From assembly GCF_014644295.1 (NCBI RefSeq), contig NZ_BMKK01000002.1, forward strand, positions 620,001 through 684,000: 64,000 nucleotides of DNA, read 5' to 3'. Positions 28,193 to 36,341 of the stretch are shown here, one piece after another. Source of the DNA: Emticicia aquatilis (lineage in GTDB: Bacteria; Bacteroidota; Bacteroidia; Cytophagales; Spirosomataceae). The notes below the pieces were generated by a model that was given only the letters and a program-made list of their open reading frames with translations, searched no databases and was not told where the DNA came from. Position numbers and translations under genes: made by a program. Within the stretch, counting starts at the first letter, position 1; every line of letters starts with the position of its first letter.

Positions 28193-29020
28193 ATGAAATT
28201 AATTGAATGTCCACGAGATGCGATTCAAGGAATAAAGCATTTTATTCCAACTGAAAAAAAAATAAAATACATCAATTTACTGCTTGAAAGTAATCTTTTC
28301 GATACCATTGATTTTGGGAGTTTTGTTTCGCCAAAGGCAATTCCACAAATGGCTGATACTGCTGAGGTTGTGCGAGGTTTAGATTTGAGCCAAACCAAAA
28401 CCAAACTTTTGGCAATCATCGCTAACGAACGTGGAGCAACTGAAGCTTGCCAATTTGAGCAAATTTCTTATTTGGGTTATCCGTTTTCAATTTCAGAAAC
28501 CTTTCAGCTTCGTAATACAAACGCAACTATAGCTGAATCTTTGGAAAGAGTAAAAGCGATTCAAGAAATTACAGAAAAAGCTGATAAACAATTGGTTATA
28601 TACATTTCGATGGGCTTTGGTAATCCTTACGGTGATGAATGGAATGCTGAAATTGCCATAAATTGGGTTGATGAATTGCAAAAACTGGGCATCAAGATTT
28701 TTTCTTTATCAGATACGGTTGGAGTTGCAACGCCTGAGTCAATTACATATCTTTTTGAAAACCTAATTCCCAAATATCCCAAACTTGAATTTGGAGCTCA
28801 TTTGCACACAACTCCTGATGCTTGGCAGGAAAAAGTAGATGCAGCTTATAACGCAGGTTGTAGAAGATTTGATGGTGCATTTTTGGGTTACGGAGGTTGC
28901 CCAATGGCGGCTGATGAATTGGTGGGTAATATGCCAATGGAGAATTTGATACCCCCGCCCCCTAAAGGGGAGTATAATATTGAACATTTCATATCAGCTT
29001 TTCAAGAATTAATAGCATAA
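27800..29020 (+). CDS. DUF559 nuclease-like domain fused to HMG-CoA lyase
   Basis: 406 residues in two parts. Residues 1-131 are a complete DUF559 domain of the Vsr/PD-(D/E)XK type: NPTPAEDLLWNYLCKNQLDG, RFKRQHPIGQYIADFYC, LVIELDGSIH, and LKILRFTNQEV, ending in NPPLGVRG encoded by the right palindrome. From Met132 (ATG at 28193) follows an HMG-CoA lyase of 275 residues: ECPRDAIQG, the TIDFGSFVSPKAIPQMAD stretch, SDTVGVATPES, the metal-binding GAHLHTTPD, and the active-site cysteine signature FLGYGGCPMAADELVGNMP. The lyase cleaves HMG-CoA to acetoacetate and acetyl-CoA. The C-terminal segment PPPPKGEY is encoded by a further palindrome copy. The lyase could also be made alone from 28193. It overlaps the crotonase start (TAATG). 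Confidence 0.85.
   Translation: MQDNMENMFYGANPEIFEFAKRNRANPTPAEDLLWNYLCKNQLDGLRFKRQHPIGQYIADFYCHSVKLVIELDGSIHRLPQVLQNDLEKEDFIKANGLKILRFTNQEVFININDILNKIRESANPPLGVRGMKLIECPRDAIQGIKHFIPTEKKIKYINLLLESNLFDTIDFGSFVSPKAIPQMADTAEVVRGLDLSQTKTKLLAIIANERGATEACQFEQISYLGYPFSISETFQLRNTNATIAESLERVKAIQEITEKADKQLVIYISMGFGNPYGDEWNAEIAINWVDELQKLGIKIFSLSDTVGVATPESITYLFENLIPKYPKLEFGAHLHTTPDAWQEKVDAAYNAGCRRFDGAFLGYGGCPMAADELVGNMPMENLIPPPPKGEYNIEHFISAFQELIA
28193..28195 (+). other. Inferred ancestral start codon of HMG-CoA lyase
   Basis: ATG directly after the right end of the element, in frame with the DUF559 ORF. The following residues MKLIECPRDAIQG are the usual N-terminus of HMG-CoA lyases, so this was probably the start before insertion and may still be used for internal initiation. 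Confidence 0.6.
28951..28974 (+). repeat. Palindromic repeat inserted in frame within HMG-CoA lyase
   Basis: ACCCCCGCCCCCTAAAGGGG, then AGTA: the same unit as the left end of the DUF559 element with three or four changes. It encodes PPPPKGE between NLI and YNIEHF near the lyase C-terminus and keeps the frame. It looks like a short, ORF-less copy of the element end. Confidence 0.65.
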
Positions 29021-29844
29021 TGTTTTATACAAATTCTGACATACAAAGATTTCACTCCGTTGAGTTTCAGTTGATAAAAACTCAGCAGGATGGTAATTTA
29101 TTTACAATCACGCTTAATCGTGCTGAAAAACGCAATGCCTTCACTCCTACCATGCTCCGAGAGTTGGCGTTTGCATTAGAATTTGCCCATCAATCAAATG
29201 ATATTTGGTGTGTTTTAATCCAAGCCGAAGGACCAGCGTTTTGTGCAGGTATGGATTTGACCATTTTTCAAAATCCAGCTTTAGATATTAAAAATGAGAG
29301 TTTGCCAAAGCCCACGAAAGAAATTACGATTGGTGATGCTTTCAAAAATCTTGAAAAACCTTGTATTGCCAAAGTTGAAGGAAGTGTTTTGGCGGGTGGA
29401 TTTTTAATTATTGGCGGATGCAGCTTCGTAATTTCAGTCGATGATGCTTTGTTTGGTTTACCAGAAGTAAAAAGAGGGATTTTTCCGATGCAAGTAATGG
29501 CGACTTTACTCAAAATCATGCCCCAGCGTAAAGCAATGGAAATGGCCATTTTGGGCAAAAACTATTTAGCAAAAGAAGCTTTTGAGCTGGGAATCGTGAC
29601 CCACCTTTCTACCAAAGAAACTATCAACCAAGACACAAATGACTTGATAAACAGCATTTTAGAAAACTCTCCATTTGCTATAAAGAAAGGTTTTGAAGCT
29701 ATCAATAATTTTCAAAACCTACCCGAAAACGAGCAACATCATTATCTTCTGGGTATTCTGCAAGAAATCAGAGAATCAGAAGATGCCAAAGAAGGAATTT
29801 TGGCCTTTAAAGAAAAAAGAAAACCTGATTGGCGAAATAAATAG
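29020..29844 (+). CDS. Enoyl-CoA hydratase/isomerase (crotonase) family protein
   Basis: 274 residues. Crotonase features: ITLNRAEKRNAFTPTML, the oxyanion-hole segment AFCAGMDLTIF, KVEGSVLAGGFLIIGGCS and LFGLPEVKRGIFP. In classical hydratases two glutamates act. The second is kept (LPEVKRG), but at the first position (GGGCE in the rat enzyme) this protein has a leucine (AGGFLIIGG). It may therefore be an isomerase, a thioesterase-like crotonase or a hydratase with altered chemistry. By position it would be the methylglutaconyl-CoA hydratase of leucine breakdown. It overlaps the lyase stop by one base, implying coupling. Confidence 0.82.
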   Translation: MFYTNSDIQRFHSVEFQLIKTQQDGNLFTITLNRAEKRNAFTPTMLRELAFALEFAHQSNDIWCVLIQAEGPAFCAGMDLTIFQNPALDIKNESLPKPTKEITIGDAFKNLEKPCIAKVEGSVLAGGFLIIGGCSFVISVDDALFGLPEVKRGIFPMQVMATLLKIMPQRKAMEMAILGKNYLAKEAFELGIVTHLSTKETINQDTNDLINSILENSPFAIKKGFEAINNFQNLPENEQHHYLLGILQEIRESEDAKEGILAFKEKRKPDWRNK

Positions 29845-29889
29845 AAATGACGAATTTCTCGAATGACGAGTGACGAATAAGCAAAATTG

Positions 29890-29924
29890 CACCCGAAAGT
29901 GATTTTCTTTCGGGTGTTTTTTTT
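29890..29924 (+). terminator. Terminator of the acyl-CoA operon
   Basis: CACCCGAAAG pairs with CTTTCGGGTG around a short loop, followed by eight T. It lies 45 bases after the crotonase stop, immediately before the convergent PhoPQ-related gene ends at 29925. Just upstream (29846-29880) is a small ATGACGAA-type direct repeat. Confidence 0.9.
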
Positions 29925-31280
29925 CTACAAAACCTTTTCTGTATCAGTCACATACACACGAGTACAAACACTATACGTTCCTCCATTTGGGTCTTTGTAT
30001 TTAGTTTCTACATAAAATGCTTGGTACCCCTTTTTGGGAAGCGGTAATGAAGCTGTAATTTTTGGTAAATCTTTCAACTTGATATTCTTACTTAGCCAAA
30101 GATTATTTCTAAAATCTCGGTCAGAGGAAGTCGTTTGCCATAAAGTTGCTTCAACCAAATTTTCAGGTATGGCATTAACCGTCAGTTCAGCAGTCACTTT
30201 ATTAGAATTTATTTCCCATGAATTTACTGGATACGGCTGATTCAAAACCGTAAGTCCGAAAAAAGCACTCAAAGTTTCAAAAGCTTGTTTTCCTCCGCCT
30301 AAATTATGGCCAACATTCGGCACATAATGAATCATATTTTTGCCAGGAATTTCGTCCAAATAGTGTTTAATGGCGTCAACTGTCCAATATTCATCGTTAG
30401 TACCTATAAAAATCATTTTCGGTACATTTAGCTTGCTTCTATATGAAAATGGGTCAATCATTGCCGTAATTGCTTTTCCATCTTCGGTATCAGTCCCTTG
30501 CGGAATGCCCAGTTTTACGTAGTCTTCTATCTCAATGCTATATTCGCCATAAGTTGTGTATTGATAATTAAGAGTAGCTGGCATATTAAGCATATCAATT
30601 ACCATCGGAGCAATCGCTTTCACACGTTTATCATCAATAGCAGCCGAAAGCCAAGTTGTCCAACCACGTTTTGATGCACCCGAAATCACAAAGCCATTTA
30701 CTTCATACTTTTGCTTTTGTTTCGTAAATTCCTGCACGGCATCCATAGCCCTAACAGCAGATTTTACCATCGGAAACAACAATGGCCAAGTGTAATCTTT
30801 GTCTTGTTTAAATTGATGGAGAGTATATGAAATAAGTGCATCTTCTGTCAAATTTCCATAAAGCGGTTGGTTTGGTACTTGACGAATCAAAGCCACTGTT
30901 GCCTTATTTTTTTCAGCCACTCCCGCCAATGAAGGCCATAAACCATCTGATTTACTCCAATTGGGTTGTTCGTCTTTATTTGAGCCACCAGTTATAAACA
31001 AAAGAGCATCATTATATTGTCGGTTTTTAGGAACAAAAACTGTTAGTTGGTGTCGCCAAGTATAGTTTCGCCATTTTTGCGAAGTGAGCAATAGCTGATA
31101 AATCATTACATTCCCCATTGCCGAGGAGTCTTTCAATTCCCACTGAAAACTTTTATCATTATTCAATAAATAACTTTTTAGTGCTGTCTGTGGTGTAACA
31201 GCTGCATTTTGAGCAAAAACATTAACATTAAAAAGGTAAATTAAAAAACAAATAAATGTCTTGATTGAAATAGATTTCAT
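29925..31280 (-). CDS. PhoPQ-activated pathogenicity-related (PqaA-type) hydrolase
   Basis: 451 residues with a signal peptide ending FNVNVFAQ. The body matches the PhoPQ-related family, an alpha/beta-hydrolase-like secreted protein: QHQL-like TWRHQLTVFVPK, ITGGSNKD, the nucleophile-elbow segment VISGASKRGWTTWLSAA with its serine, DKRVKAIAPMVIDMLNMP, and GTNDEYWTVDAIKHYLDEI with a late histidine in VGHNLGGG. A Ser-Asp-His hydrolase is likely, but no substrate is established for Bacteroidota members. It is transcribed convergently to the acyl-CoA operon and divergently from the sialidase-like operon. Confidence 0.85.
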   Translation of the reverse strand: MKSISIKTFICFLIYLFNVNVFAQNAAVTPQTALKSYLLNNDKSFQWELKDSSAMGNVMIYQLLLTSQKWRNYTWRHQLTVFVPKNRQYNDALLFITGGSNKDEQPNWSKSDGLWPSLAGVAEKNKATVALIRQVPNQPLYGNLTEDALISYTLHQFKQDKDYTWPLLFPMVKSAVRAMDAVQEFTKQKQKYEVNGFVISGASKRGWTTWLSAAIDDKRVKAIAPMVIDMLNMPATLNYQYTTYGEYSIEIEDYVKLGIPQGTDTEDGKAITAMIDPFSYRSKLNVPKMIFIGTNDEYWTVDAIKHYLDEIPGKNMIHYVPNVGHNLGGGKQAFETLSAFFGLTVLNQPYPVNSWEINSNKVTAELTVNAIPENLVEATLWQTTSSDRDFRNNLWLSKNIKLKDLPKITASLPLPKKGYQAFYVETKYKDPNGGTYSVCTRVYVTDTEKVL

Positions 31281-31467
31281 GTCTGAAAAGAGGCTTGATT
31301 TAGAAGGTTGAAAAAAGTCACGTAATATTCTTGATTTTTTTTAATAAATACTCAATAAAATCTAATAAATTTGAAATATGGGTAGTCCACAGTCGATAGA
31401 CCACGAGTCAACGGTTTGATTTACAGTTTATTCTCTTTCAAAACACTTATAACCTAAGCCATTAAAT

Positions 31468-32652
31468 ATGAGAAACTATTCTTTTTTGCAATTTTTTCTA
31501 CTATTCGCTACACAAGTCCTTTTTGCACAAAACCCTGCTATTCAATCATCTACACTTATTTTTCCGATTCAAGAAAAACATGTTCATGCCAGTAGTATTG
31601 TGTCATTACCTAATGGCGACTTTCTGTGTGTTTGGTTTCACGGCAGCGGTGAACGCACATCTGATGATGTAAAATTGATGGGTGCAAGACTTGAAAAAGG
31701 TAAAACAGCTTGGTCAGAACCATTTTTGATGGCAGATACGCCCAATATTCCCGATTGTAATCCAATACTTTTTTTGAACCACGAAAAAAAGCTTTTCTTG
31801 GTTTGGATTGCTGTTCAAGCCAATAAATGGGAACAATCAATTTTAAGGTTTCGTACCTCGACCGAATCTCAGAAAAGTGGTCCACCAATTTGGAATTGGC
31901 AAGATAATATTTTACTAAAACCCGATGATAATTTTGCAAAAGAAGTTGCCCAAAGACTGAAAGAAACACCACCCAGCACAGCAGGTTGGGCAGGTTACGC
32001 ACCAAAATATGATGAATCAATCATTGCTGCGAGTAACGACCCCGTAAAACGTAGTTTCGGCTGGATGACTCGCATAAAACCGCTCCTTTTGCCCAATAAA
32101 CGAATAATTTTACCATTATATTCCGATGGCTTCAATATGTCGATAATGGCGATTTCTGATGATGATGGCTCAACTTGGCGACCAAGTTTGCCTTTGGTGG
32201 GTCGTGGGCCGATTCAACCAGCCATTATTCAAAAGAAAAACGGCAACTTATATGCTCTCATGCGTGATAGCGGCGATGACCCCGCCAGAGTACACACAAG
32301 CGAATCAAAAGATAATGGTGAAACTTGGCAAGTAAGCGCCAAAACCACTATTCCAAATACTGCAAGTGTTGAACTTTTGGTGCTGCAAGATGGCCGCTGG
32401 GCTTTTGTTGGAAATGATATTGATGACGGTCGCTACCGCATTGGTTTATTTTTATCAGATGATGAAGGAAAAACTTGGAAATGGAAGACTTATCTCGAAA
32501 AAGTAGAACCTAACAAAGGAAGTTTTTCGTATCCTTCATTGATTCAAACTGCTGACGGATTATTGCATATCACTTATTCATATCATCTCGAAAAAGATAA
32601 AAAGTCTATCAAATATGTTGTTGTAAATCCTCAAAAAATTCCACTTAATTGA
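31468..32652 (+). CDS. Sialidase-like (BNR repeat) secreted protein
   Basis: 394 residues with a signal peptide (ending TQVLFAQ). It is a six-bladed sialidase-type propeller with Asp boxes SDDDGSTW, SKDNGETW and SDDEGKTW. Other family residues are the early SLPNGDFLCVWFHGSGE, ARVHTSESK, and a late EGKTW/FSYPSLIQTADG blade. These proteins are often annotated exo-alpha-sialidase, but many act on other uronic or deoxy sugars. First gene of a four-gene rightward operon that also has an aldolase of the DapA/NanA family, which favours release of a 2-keto-sugar-acid type product. Confidence 0.8.
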   Translation: MRNYSFLQFFLLFATQVLFAQNPAIQSSTLIFPIQEKHVHASSIVSLPNGDFLCVWFHGSGERTSDDVKLMGARLEKGKTAWSEPFLMADTPNIPDCNPILFLNHEKKLFLVWIAVQANKWEQSILRFRTSTESQKSGPPIWNWQDNILLKPDDNFAKEVAQRLKETPPSTAGWAGYAPKYDESIIAASNDPVKRSFGWMTRIKPLLLPNKRIILPLYSDGFNMSIMAISDDDGSTWRPSLPLVGRGPIQPAIIQKKNGNLYALMRDSGDDPARVHTSESKDNGETWQVSAKTTIPNTASVELLVLQDGRWAFVGNDIDDGRYRIGLFLSDDEGKTWKWKTYLEKVEPNKGSFSYPSLIQTADGLLHITYSYHLEKDKKSIKYVVVNPQKIPLN

Positions 32653-32676
32653 TTTCATATCAAATCCTCGCCTCAA

Positions 32677-34896
32677 ATGAAAAACATACTTTTATTCATA
32701 TTTTTACTAAAAATGAGTCTTGTTCTGGCTCAAACAAAACAACCAGTTTATCAAGACAAACCCTTTCTACAAGATTATAGCATCAAGTTTTACAGCAAAA
32801 ACGATGCAGTTTCACCGCAAAAAGCCTTTTCAGACCGAAATGGCAATATTAAAATATATTCCTCGGCAGGTTTATTAGTTCCGCACGATGGACAATTTCT
32901 TTATGCAGGAAATCTGATTGCAGATAATACTTACAGAACTATTCAAAATAAAAATATCAAAGGAATTAGTTTGTACGAAAAGCAATTCGTCTTCTTGGAT
33001 GATAAAACAGTTTTCAGCAATGCTTGGGCAGGAAGTTTATTTGCCAAACATGAGCTTTCTGATGCAAAATTATTTGTTGGAGGCAAAAATTTCAATTTTC
33101 TTATCTCAAATGGAAAAGCCCTTCAGTTGATTGATAAAACACAGACTTTATGGACATTATCCGATTTTAAAGATGAAATTATTGACCTAAAATTTCATCT
33201 TTCGACTAATCTTTTTTGGATTTTAGGTAGAAAGTCAGTTTCAACTTTTTCAGCCGAAACTAAGAAAACCGAACTGATTTTTGAAGGAAACGATTTTACT
33301 GCTTTTGATTTTTCAGCAGACGATAAAAACCTCTACATCGGTACAAATGATGGCTATTTCTTGGTAAATATTGCCACAAAAAAGCAGATTGGCATCATGC
33401 AAACAAAACTACCGACGACCGAAATTACGACCATTAAAAGTATTGGTGAAAAGGTTTGGTTTGGCACTACCAACGGAGCATTTGCCTTGAAAAAAGACGG
33501 AAAATTTGACTATTATAATGGTGAAAGATGGCTAACGAGTAATCTAATCAAACACATCTCCGACGGTCCAGAGCATTCTGTTTTAATTGTTAGCGATAAC
33601 GGACTATCTCAAATTTGTTTCAAACAAATGACCTTGCACGATAAAGCCGTTTTCTTTGAAAAACAAGTCAGAAGCCGACACATAAGAAACGGTTTCAATG
33701 CCTCGCTTGATAACATGGAAAAAGGAAATCTTGCAACTGGTTATTTGGCTGACTCCGATAATGATGGGCTTTGGACTTCGATGTATTTGGGGGCAGAGAT
33801 TTTTCGGTATGTGGTTACGAAAGAAGTGGATGCTTTACAAAACTGTCGAGAATCGCTTGATGCTATGGAAAGGCTTTATTCCATTAATCCGATTGCTGGC
33901 TTTCCTGCTCGTTCGTTTGAGCGAAGTGGATTTATTCAACAACTCGCCGACCCCGACCGCTGGCAACACTCGCCAAACAAAGAATGGGACTGGAAAGCAA
34001 CCACCAGCAGCGATGAGGCTATCGGACATATTTTTGTCTATGGTGCAATGGCCGAACTAATCAAAGAACCTGACCTCAAAAAACGTGCAGTTGCCCTCAT
34101 TGATACGCTCATGGGGCATATCGTGCGAAACGATTTGTATTTAATTGATTATGATGGAAAACCAACCGCTTGGGGGCGTTGGAATCCGAGTTATGTAAAT
34201 GCTTTCCCGACCAATGTTGGCGACCGAAAACTCAATTCATCGAATATTATTGCCATGCTTCAAACGGCTTATTATTTCACAAAAAAGCCGATTTATAAAG
34301 TAAAAGCATTGGAATTGATGAAAAAACATGGCTATTTTGAAAATTTGATGCGACCAATGAAACAAATTGGTTATGCCCCCGAAGATGCCGACGAACACAG
34401 CAAAAAAATGTCGGATGCGTGGAATCATTCCGACGATGAAATGTATTTTCTGGGTTATTGGGGTTTATATCGCTATACTTTAAATGACACGCTCAAAGCT
34501 CATTATAAAAAAGCAATTATCGACCATTGGCAAGCCGAACGCCCCGAAAAAGAAGGTTTGTGGAATATTTTTACTGCCGTGACAGGCACACAAAGTTTTG
34601 ATTTAAACGAAGCTACTTGGTATTTGAAAGAACACCCTCTCGACCTCATCGACTGGACAATTATGAATAGCCACAGGAAGGATATTGACAAAATTTCTAC
34701 TAACTTCCGCAGCCAAACCATCAAAGAAGTATTACCGCCTGATGAACGACCAATTCAGAGACATAATGCCAATATGTTTAATCTAGACCGAACAAAAGGA
34801 AACGGAACTTCGGAACATAGTGCGGGCGATATTTGGTTGCTCCCCTACTGGCTGGGCAGATATTTGGGGGTGATTAGCCAGCCACAAAACAAATAA
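32677..34896 (+). CDS. Secreted propeller plus alpha/alpha-toroid protein, function unknown
   Basis: 739 residues with a signal peptide (ending LVLAQ). The N-terminal 310 or so residues are a beta-propeller (repeated segments such as DDKNLYIGTNDGYFLV and GEKVWFGTTNGAFALKKDG). From about 330 the protein is helical and looks like an alpha/alpha-toroid: HIRNGFNASLDNMEKGN, DNDGLWTSMYLGAEIFR, ATTSSDEAIGHIFVYGAM and ENGL-like EKEGLWNIFTAVTG. Many Asp/Glu and Trp/Tyr residues are in the toroid, as in glycoside hydrolases and lyases of that fold. I do not recognise a named family. It lies 24 bases after the sialidase-like gene and 10 before the next, so it belongs to the same pathway. Confidence 0.65.
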   Translation: MKNILLFIFLLKMSLVLAQTKQPVYQDKPFLQDYSIKFYSKNDAVSPQKAFSDRNGNIKIYSSAGLLVPHDGQFLYAGNLIADNTYRTIQNKNIKGISLYEKQFVFLDDKTVFSNAWAGSLFAKHELSDAKLFVGGKNFNFLISNGKALQLIDKTQTLWTLSDFKDEIIDLKFHLSTNLFWILGRKSVSTFSAETKKTELIFEGNDFTAFDFSADDKNLYIGTNDGYFLVNIATKKQIGIMQTKLPTTEITTIKSIGEKVWFGTTNGAFALKKDGKFDYYNGERWLTSNLIKHISDGPEHSVLIVSDNGLSQICFKQMTLHDKAVFFEKQVRSRHIRNGFNASLDNMEKGNLATGYLADSDNDGLWTSMYLGAEIFRYVVTKEVDALQNCRESLDAMERLYSINPIAGFPARSFERSGFIQQLADPDRWQHSPNKEWDWKATTSSDEAIGHIFVYGAMAELIKEPDLKKRAVALIDTLMGHIVRNDLYLIDYDGKPTAWGRWNPSYVNAFPTNVGDRKLNSSNIIAMLQTAYYFTKKPIYKVKALELMKKHGYFENLMRPMKQIGYAPEDADEHSKKMSDAWNHSDDEMYFLGYWGLYRYTLNDTLKAHYKKAIIDHWQAERPEKEGLWNIFTAVTGTQSFDLNEATWYLKEHPLDLIDWTIMNSHRKDIDKISTNFRSQTIKEVLPPDERPIQRHNANMFNLDRTKGNGTSEHSAGDIWLLPYWLGRYLGVISQPQNK

Positions 34897-34906
34897 CCTC
34901 GAAGCT

Positions 34907-36277
34907 ATGCGAAGCTATTTTTCTTTAATTTTTCTTTTATTGACAAGTTGTAAAACCATGCGTTTTTTACCTGAAATACAATTAACCAACGACCTAAGCT
35001 ACCACCACGATTTAGATAATAACGATAATTTTTCGCCTGATAATCAATGGTTAGTGTATGATACCCGCACCGATGAAGGTGGAATTGCCGCATCGGCAAA
35101 GATTGAGAAAGTGAATGTAAATTCTGGAGAAAAGAGGTTAGTTTATGAAGTAAAAAATCATCAAATTTTCGGCCCTGGCGTTGGTGCAGCAAGTTATTCG
35201 CCAGTTGCCAATCAGATTATTTTTATTCATGGCTTAAACAATGTTACTGAGCAAAATCCATATCAACAATGGCGACGCACTGGAGTAATGATTGATGAGT
35301 CAAGAAACGAAAACCCGATTTTTGTTGATGCCCGAGACATAAACTTTCCATTTTCAAAAGGTGCATTGAGAGGCGGAACTCATCGACACGAATTTAGTGG
35401 AGACGGCAACTGGATTGGCTTTACCTACAACGACGCCATTATGAAGTCTCTCGAAGATGCTACGGTTCAAAAACAAAACTTACGCACGATTGGGGTTTCA
35501 AAGAAAGGAAAATCAGTAAACATTTCAGATAAAAATGATGGAGAAAACCTTTCGGGTGAGTGGTTTTCGGCCTTGGTAGTGAAAGTTGTGCCAAATCCGA
35601 AAAATGGTAGCGATGAAATAAGCCATGCAGCGGGTGATAGTTGGGTTGGTAAAAATGGTTATTTGAAATCAGATGGAACTCGCCAAATGGCTCGTGCATT
35701 TATTGGAACTATAAAAACAGAAAATGGAGAAAATGTTGATGAAGTTTTTATAGTCGATATTCCAGAAAACATTGAAATTGATGGCGAATTCGGTCCTTTG
35801 GAAGGTACGGAATCTCAATTACCTCAACCACCAAAGGGTGCTTCGCAAAGACGTTTAACTTTTACTGCCAAAAAGCTAAATGTAGGTTGTACGGGAATTG
35901 TCAGGTCAAACTCTGAAGGAAGTTTGCTTGCTTTTTTGGCAAAAGATGAAAAAAATATCAAACAAATATTCACAATTTCACCAAACGGTGGGAATCCAAA
36001 ACAAATTACTTTTCACGAATCTGATGTTGAAGGAAGTGTTCGATGGCATCCTTCGGGCAAAAGTATATTTTATATTTGGAATGGAAGTATTTGTGAAATT
36101 AAAATCAATGACCTTGATTTTGATACACGATTACGAATCATTTCAAAATCAAGCACACCATCGCCAACTAATTTAGTTATATCGCATGATGGAAAAACGA
36201 TTGCATTTAACAGACTTTTAGAAAACTTAGCAAATGGCATAAAAACCAAGCAAGTATTTTTGATAAAACTTGATTGA
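34907..36277 (+). CDS. DUF3748 (YidR/TolB-like) lipoprotein
   Basis: 456 residues. The N-terminus IFLLLTSCKTM is a lipobox, so a lipoprotein is predicted. The rest is a TolB-like beta-propeller with features I associate with DUF3748 (as in E. coli YidR): EIQLTNDLSYHHDLDNNDNF, GPGVGAASYSPV, ALRGGTHRHEFSGDGNWIGF, and late blades WHPSGKSIFYIW and VISHDGKTIAFNR. No enzymatic function is known for the family; histidine-rich segments may bind metal or sugar. Third gene of the sialidase-like operon. Confidence 0.68.
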   Translation: MRSYFSLIFLLLTSCKTMRFLPEIQLTNDLSYHHDLDNNDNFSPDNQWLVYDTRTDEGGIAASAKIEKVNVNSGEKRLVYEVKNHQIFGPGVGAASYSPVANQIIFIHGLNNVTEQNPYQQWRRTGVMIDESRNENPIFVDARDINFPFSKGALRGGTHRHEFSGDGNWIGFTYNDAIMKSLEDATVQKQNLRTIGVSKKGKSVNISDKNDGENLSGEWFSALVVKVVPNPKNGSDEISHAAGDSWVGKNGYLKSDGTRQMARAFIGTIKTENGENVDEVFIVDIPENIEIDGEFGPLEGTESQLPQPPKGASQRRLTFTAKKLNVGCTGIVRSNSEGSLLAFLAKDEKNIKQIFTISPNGGNPKQITFHESDVEGSVRWHPSGKSIFYIWNGSICEIKINDLDFDTRLRIISKSSTPSPTNLVISHDGKTIAFNRLLENLANGIKTKQVFLIKLD

Positions 36278-36341
36278 GTCTATAAAGGCAATTTTTTACT
36301 GAACTATATTCAACAAAACAATATTCAACCTTCCTTAAACA

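Noticed and set aside
27800-29020. Sequencing or assembly error joining DUF559 and HMG-CoA lyase
   Set aside because: Both ends carry matching inverted palindromes, both domains are intact and in frame, and excision restores a sensible gene junction, so a real insertion is more likely.
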